Source: Bordetella genomosp. 10
GTDB taxonomy: Bacteria > Pseudomonadota > Gammaproteobacteria > Burkholderiales > Burkholderiaceae_B
Assembly: GCF_002261225.1 (NCBI RefSeq)
Contig: NZ_NEVM01000005.1
Location: 62,001 to 126,000, forward strand
Reading direction: 5' to 3'
DNA: 64,000 nt
The notes under the pieces were generated by a model. The model had not been told where the DNA came from and did not search any database. It saw only the letters and a program-made list of their open reading frames with translations. Below, one piece after another: positions 60,689-64,000 of the stretch (position 1 is its first letter; each line of letters starts with the position of its first letter). A program made the position numbers and the translations under genes.

Positions 60689-62638
60689 TCAGGCCGCCGC
60701 CACCCCGGGACCGCTCATGATCTCGATCCCCAGGTTGGCCAGGATGTTCCGCGTCACGGCATCCGGCACGTCCTCGGCATAGACGGCGATGTTCAAGGCG
60801 CGCGCGGTCTCCAGCACCGACACCGTCAACTGCTGGCTGCCGATGCTTTGCGCCATGCCGCCGACGAAGCCGCCGCCCAGCTTCACATAAGCCAGTTGCA
60901 GGTTGTGCAACTGGCTCAGGGCGTTGAACTGCTGGGCCAGGCGGCGCACCCCGACCCGCGCGCCCGTCTGCGCCGCCACGCGGCACAGCGCCGCCACTTC
61001 GGCATGGCGTTCGACCAGGGCGTGCGCGTCGATCTCCAACAGCAGGCGGCCGGCCTGCGCGCGCTTCTCGGCCAGCATGCGCTCCAGTTGCAGCAGGAAA
61101 TTCTGGTGCCCCAGCGACGGCATGGACAGGCGTATCGTCAATTCGCCCGGATTCATCATCAGCCAGCTCAGGGCCAGCCGCAGGGCCTGGATATCGCAAT
61201 CCGCCGACAGGTCCAGGCGGATCGCCGCCGGGACGAACAGCCGCGCCGGGATCGGCTCGGAGGCGTCGTCGCCGTGCAGCATCAGCGTGGCTTCCTGCCG
61301 CAGCAATTGCCCGTCCAGGGAGGACAGCGGCTGCAAGGACAGGGTGAAGCGCTCGCGCTCGATGCCGGCCGTGATGAGCTGGCGCCACGACGACTCGCTG
61401 TTGGCCGACAGCATGGGTTCGTCGTCCGAGGTCAACTGCACGTGATCGTCGCCCGAGCTTTCGCCGCGCATCAGGGCGTAGTCCAGGCGTCCCAGCAGAT
61501 CGCCCACGCGCGCGCCCGGCGCGTAGTCCGCCAGGGCCTGCACCCAGCGGCACAGGCCGCCCTCGCCCACCGGAATGCGGGCCGCGCGCAGCTCCGCGCG
61601 CAGGCGCTCGGCGACCATGATGGCCTTGGGCGCCGGGCATCCGGGCATCAGCAGCGCGAAGTCGGAGCCGTTCAGGCGCGCCAGCACCGCGTTGTCCACC
61701 TGCATGTTGTCCAGCATCGCGCGCACGCGATCGACCAGCGTGCGCAGCCACTGGTCCACGAACTCGCGCGGCATGTAGCGGTTGATGGCGCCCAGGTCGC
61801 GCTGGCGGAAGACCAGGATATGGCCGCCCGGCGTGGCCGCGTCCTTCGTCGACGCCAGTTCCGGATCCAGTTCGCGCAGGAATTCATTGATGAAGTACTT
61901 GCGGTTGGCCAGGCCCGTCACGGGATCCTGGTTGACCTCGATCTGCAACGACTCGATCCTGGCATTCTGTTCCTCGGCCGTCGCCCGCAATTGCTCGCGG
62001 GTCTGGTTCAAGGCATCGGTGATGCCGCTCAGTTCCGGCACGCGCGGCGCCAGATGCTGCCCCCACTGGCCGCGGCCGATGGCGCGCATCTGCTCCCCGA
62101 CTTCGGCCAGCAGCCGCTTCTCGATCCAGCGCACCAGGGCGAAGGCGAACAAGGCCCACAGTACCCCCGCGCCGACCACCAGCATGATCATACGCAGGCT
62201 ATTGCGCCACAGCGTTTCCCAGGCGTAGATGTCCGTGGCCGTCAGCGTGACCTCGCCCAGTTGGCGCCAGCCGTCGGTCACCACGTGGCTGGCCGACTTG
62301 GCCGACAGCGGCACCAGGCGCTGGAACCAGCCCGGCACGGGCGCGGCGGCGTCGCTGCTGCGCGAGATCAGCACCTTGCCTTGCGGGTCCGTCAATTTGA
62401 CCAGGGAGAAATGGCCGCCGTCGAACAGCGCGGAGACCAGCAGGTCCTGCGTGATGCGGTCGCTGTTCGCGGGCTGCGACAGCGACAGCGCCAGCGACAC
62501 CGCCGCGTCGTTGCTCTGCACCTGCAACTGGCCGGAAAGATAGTCGCGCGCCGCGTTGACGCTGAATATCAACGTCCCCAGGAGGATGACGACGACGGCC
62601 AGCGTGATGCTCAATAGAAGTTGTCGAAGAATGGACAT
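60689..62638 (-). CDS. lapD: LapD-like c-di-GMP receptor with degenerate GGDEF and EAL domains
   Basis: A 649-residue inner-membrane receptor. A first membrane helix (about 5-28), periplasmic LapD/MoxY domain, second helix (about 150-172) and HAMP are followed by a GGDEF domain with LNGSDF in place of GGDEF. The C-terminal EAL domain has QEATL in place of EAL. Both catalytic motifs are lost, so it should bind but not make or cut c-di-GMP. In the Pseudomonas model, ligand-bound LapD sequesters LapG. The order adhesin-lapG-lapD on this strand supports the assignment. Confidence 0.93.
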   Translation of the reverse strand: MSILRQLLLSITLAVVVILLGTLIFSVNAARDYLSGQLQVQSNDAAVSLALSLSQPANSDRITQDLLVSALFDGGHFSLVKLTDPQGKVLISRSSDAAAPVPGWFQRLVPLSAKSASHVVTDGWRQLGEVTLTATDIYAWETLWRNSLRMIMLVVGAGVLWALFAFALVRWIEKRLLAEVGEQMRAIGRGQWGQHLAPRVPELSGITDALNQTREQLRATAEEQNARIESLQIEVNQDPVTGLANRKYFINEFLRELDPELASTKDAATPGGHILVFRQRDLGAINRYMPREFVDQWLRTLVDRVRAMLDNMQVDNAVLARLNGSDFALLMPGCPAPKAIMVAERLRAELRAARIPVGEGGLCRWVQALADYAPGARVGDLLGRLDYALMRGESSGDDHVQLTSDDEPMLSANSESSWRQLITAGIERERFTLSLQPLSSLDGQLLRQEATLMLHGDDASEPIPARLFVPAAIRLDLSADCDIQALRLALSWLMMNPGELTIRLSMPSLGHQNFLLQLERMLAEKRAQAGRLLLEIDAHALVERHAEVAALCRVAAQTGARVGVRRLAQQFNALSQLHNLQLAYVKLGGGFVGGMAQSIGSQQLTVSVLETARALNIAVYAEDVPDAVTRNILANLGIEIMSGPGVAAA

Positions 62639-62659
62639 AGTTGCTTCCCGCCGCGGGAC

Positions 62660-63343
62660 TTACGGTCGAATGCCTTCGCGCTCCATGCGCTGCAGCAGAT
62701 TACGCCAACGCCCGATCCGGTCGACCGGGGCAGCCTGTTTTCCATTTACATAGACGCCTTCCGCATTGAAACTGAAGACGGGGACCAGGTCCCGCCGCTG
62801 CGACGCGGGCAGGATGGTGGAAATCAAGCTGTCGAGAACCAGCGGCATGGCATTCGGCGAGGGATAATAGCCCAACACCATGTGCGCGATCTGTTCCGTG
62901 CTTTCGGGCCCGCCGATGCGGGCGCGGACGTACACGAAACGCAGCTTGCTGGTGGGCACGCCCAGGCTGATCAGCGAGAAATACTTCCCGATGACGTAAT
63001 CCTCGCAATCGCCCGCGCCCTTCCCCAGGGCCTCCAGCGGCGTGGCCCAGTAATCCTCGACGCCCCAGACCGTCATGTCGTCGGACTGGCGCACGCGCTG
63101 GTTCCAGAAATCGTTGACGCTCGCGAGCTTGTCCTGTTCGGACATCTCGCGGTCGTCCTGCAATACCTTCAACCACGCCTCGACCGCCTGCTCGCCGCGC
63201 GCGCCATAGCGGCTGGCAGCCAGCTTCACCAGCTTCTGGCTGTCCAGTTCGAGCGCGCCGCTGAGGCTCCACCCGCCGACCAGGCAAAGTATCAGCGTCC
63301 AGCACAGCGCCTGCAAAGCGAGCGGACGTAAATATCTGGGCAT
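62660..63343 (-). CDS. lapG: LapG periplasmic cysteine protease (transglutaminase-like)
   Basis: A 227-residue BTLCP-family protease. The N-terminal signal or anchor (about 11-30) directs it to the periplasm. The catalytic triad is Cys113 (GAGDCEDYVIGK), His154 (QIAHMVLGYY) and Asp171 (LVLDSL). It cleaves the N-terminus of LapA-type adhesins to release them from the outer membrane when not held by LapD. The lapD gene follows 21 bp downstream. Confidence 0.94.
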   Translation of the reverse strand: MPRYLRPLALQALCWTLILCLVGGWSLSGALELDSQKLVKLAASRYGARGEQAVEAWLKVLQDDREMSEQDKLASVNDFWNQRVRQSDDMTVWGVEDYWATPLEALGKGAGDCEDYVIGKYFSLISLGVPTSKLRFVYVRARIGGPESTEQIAHMVLGYYPSPNAMPLVLDSLISTILPASQRRDLVPVFSFNAEGVYVNGKQAAPVDRIGRWRNLLQRMEREGIRP

Positions 63344-63360
63344 GGGGGTCTGGGTGTACT

Positions 63361-63389
63361 CCGGGCGCCTCCGCGGAGTGCGGAGGTGC
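63361..63389. terminator. Hairpin between RTX adhesin and lapG
   Basis: GGGCGCCTCCGC-GGAGT-GCGGAGGTGCCC (63361-63389) forms a 12-bp stem with a single G/U position on the plus strand, about 20 bp beyond the adhesin stop. No U tract follows on the minus strand, so it may attenuate rather than end transcription into lapG. Confidence 0.4.
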
Positions 63390-63407
63390 CCATCTTACAC
63401 AGCTACC

Positions 63408-64000
63408 TCAGTCGTGCGTATGCAGCTTCCCTTTTTGCAACAGATCGGTGATCACTTGCTGGTCGGTGGTGTGGCTGCCGATCAGGTCGACGTTCTCCAG
63501 CACGATCTTCTGGTCGAACCCGGTGGCGACCTGGCCCTGCGTGCTGACCTGGATCACCGTATTGCTGCCATCCTTGGTGAAATGCAGGTACTTGCTCAGG
63601 TCCCCGTCAGCCGGGTTCTGCAACAGCCCGGCCAGGTCCAGGACGTCGCCGCCCGAGCCGACGTCCGCGGTCGAGAACTGCTTGACCGTGTCGACGGCGG
63701 GGTTGGAGGTGGTGCCCTGGTCGTGGAGTTCCCACTTGAAGGTATCGCCGCCACCGCCGCCGACCAGGGTGTCGTTGCCCTGCCCGCCGATCAGCGTGTC
63801 GGCGCCCGTGCCCGCGTAGAGGGTGTCGTTGCCCGCGCCGCCATGCAGGGTGTTGTTGCCCGACGTGGCGTAGATGATGTCGTTGCCATCGTCCCCGTAC
63901 AGGTCGTCGTTGCCGCCGCCGCCGTAGATGATGTCATCGCCGGCGCCGCCGTGGATGACGTCGTTGCTGCCGAGGGGATCGCCCACCACGTTGAAGTCGG
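63408..64000 (-). CDS. RTX/LapA-like type I-secreted adhesin, C-terminal part (runs off window)
   Basis: The 3' 593 bp of a larger gene; the reading frame stays open to base 64000. It encodes RTX nonapeptide repeats (GGAGDDIIYGGGGNDDLYG and four more GGxGxDxLxx turns) and a C-terminal type I secretion region ending LHTHD. A GTG at 63987-63989 is internal, not a start. Together with lapG and lapD it forms a c-di-GMP-controlled cell-surface adhesin system, as for Bordetella BrtA. The N-terminal LapG cleavage site and retention module lie outside the window. Confidence 0.92.
   Translation of the reverse strand, partial: DFNVVGDPLGSNDVIHGGAGDDIIYGGGGNDDLYGDDGNDIIYATSGNNTLHGGAGNDTLYAGTGADTLIGGQGNDTLVGGGGGDTFKWELHDQGTTSNPAVDTVKQFSTADVGSGGDVLDLAGLLQNPADGDLSKYLHFTKDGSNTVIQVSTQGQVATGFDQKIVLENVDLIGSHTTDQQVITDLLQKGKLHTHD

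Noticed and set aside
63987..63989. A GTG start for a complete short RTX protein near the right edge
   Set aside because: The frame stays open to base 64000, and codons upstream (DFNV) continue the adhesin pattern, so the gene is partial.
1..64000. CRISPR array, prophage or insertion sequence
   Set aside because: No short regularly spaced repeats, integrase, transposase or terminal inverted repeats were seen.

Overview
The window looks like chromosome of a high-GC betaproteobacterium of the Bordetella/Achromobacter type (Alcaligenaceae). The inference rests on the strong G/C bias at third codon positions, two periplasmic tripartite-tricarboxylate (Bug) receptors, many LysR and GntR regulators beside organic-acid and amide catabolic genes, a long-signal-peptide autotransporter, and a LapD/LapG/RTX-adhesin locus like Bordetella brtA. 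I saw no rRNA, tRNA, CRISPR array, phage or insertion sequence.

Left part (1-18.9 kb). A PAS sensor kinase and FixJ-type regulator overlap folD, followed by an M3 oligopeptidase, a SCO-type copper/thioredoxin-fold protein and a GlsB/YeaQ membrane protein. Redox genes follow: LysR plus a divergent NAD(P)H:quinone-type flavoprotein, a dihydrolipoamide-dehydrogenase-like enzyme and a peroxiredoxin-glutaredoxin fusion. Two metal-efflux modules come next. The copper module is copZ divergent from copA-cueR, each with a MerR-type promoter with a 19-bp spacer. The Cd/Pb/Zn module is cadR divergent from cadA with a 21-bp operator. A periplasmic 5-hydroxyisourate hydrolase and a YdjA-like nitroreductase lie between them.

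Centre (19-44 kb). A minus-strand gene set encodes an allophanate-hydrolase (AtzF-like), a nitrate/taurine-type ABC importer, AtzG, AtzE and a GntR regulator, without the ring-opening enzyme AtzD; it reads as a ureide nitrogen-scavenging system with an unknown primary substrate. Next come a MocR/GabR-type regulator divergent from gabT, then two parallel organic-acid modules (LysR, MmgE/PrpD, Bug receptor, plus enoyl-CoA hydratase and CoA transferase in one and an RraA-like protein in the other). An SDR whose catalytic Tyr is replaced by Asn sits between them. A di-Mop protein, an AraC regulator with a divergent TauE/SafE exporter, and exonuclease III complete this part.

Right part (44-64 kb). 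A Fic protein of visibly lower GC and a 2007-residue autotransporter with tandem internal repeats are convergent. A translationally coupled four-gene operon (NTF2-like, PuuE-like deacetylase, amidase, GntR) faces a branched-chain-type ABC importer whose second permease and both ATPases form one 825-residue polypeptide. A perfect 10-bp inverted repeat lies between them. The window ends in lapD, lapG and the C-terminus of an RTX adhesin that runs off the right edge.

The strongest candidates for something new are the divergent amidase/PuuE-like operon with its LivM-LivG-LivF fusion transporter, and the AtzF-ABC-AtzG-AtzE operon; both look like import-and-hydrolyse systems for uncharacterised amide or ureide nitrogen sources.
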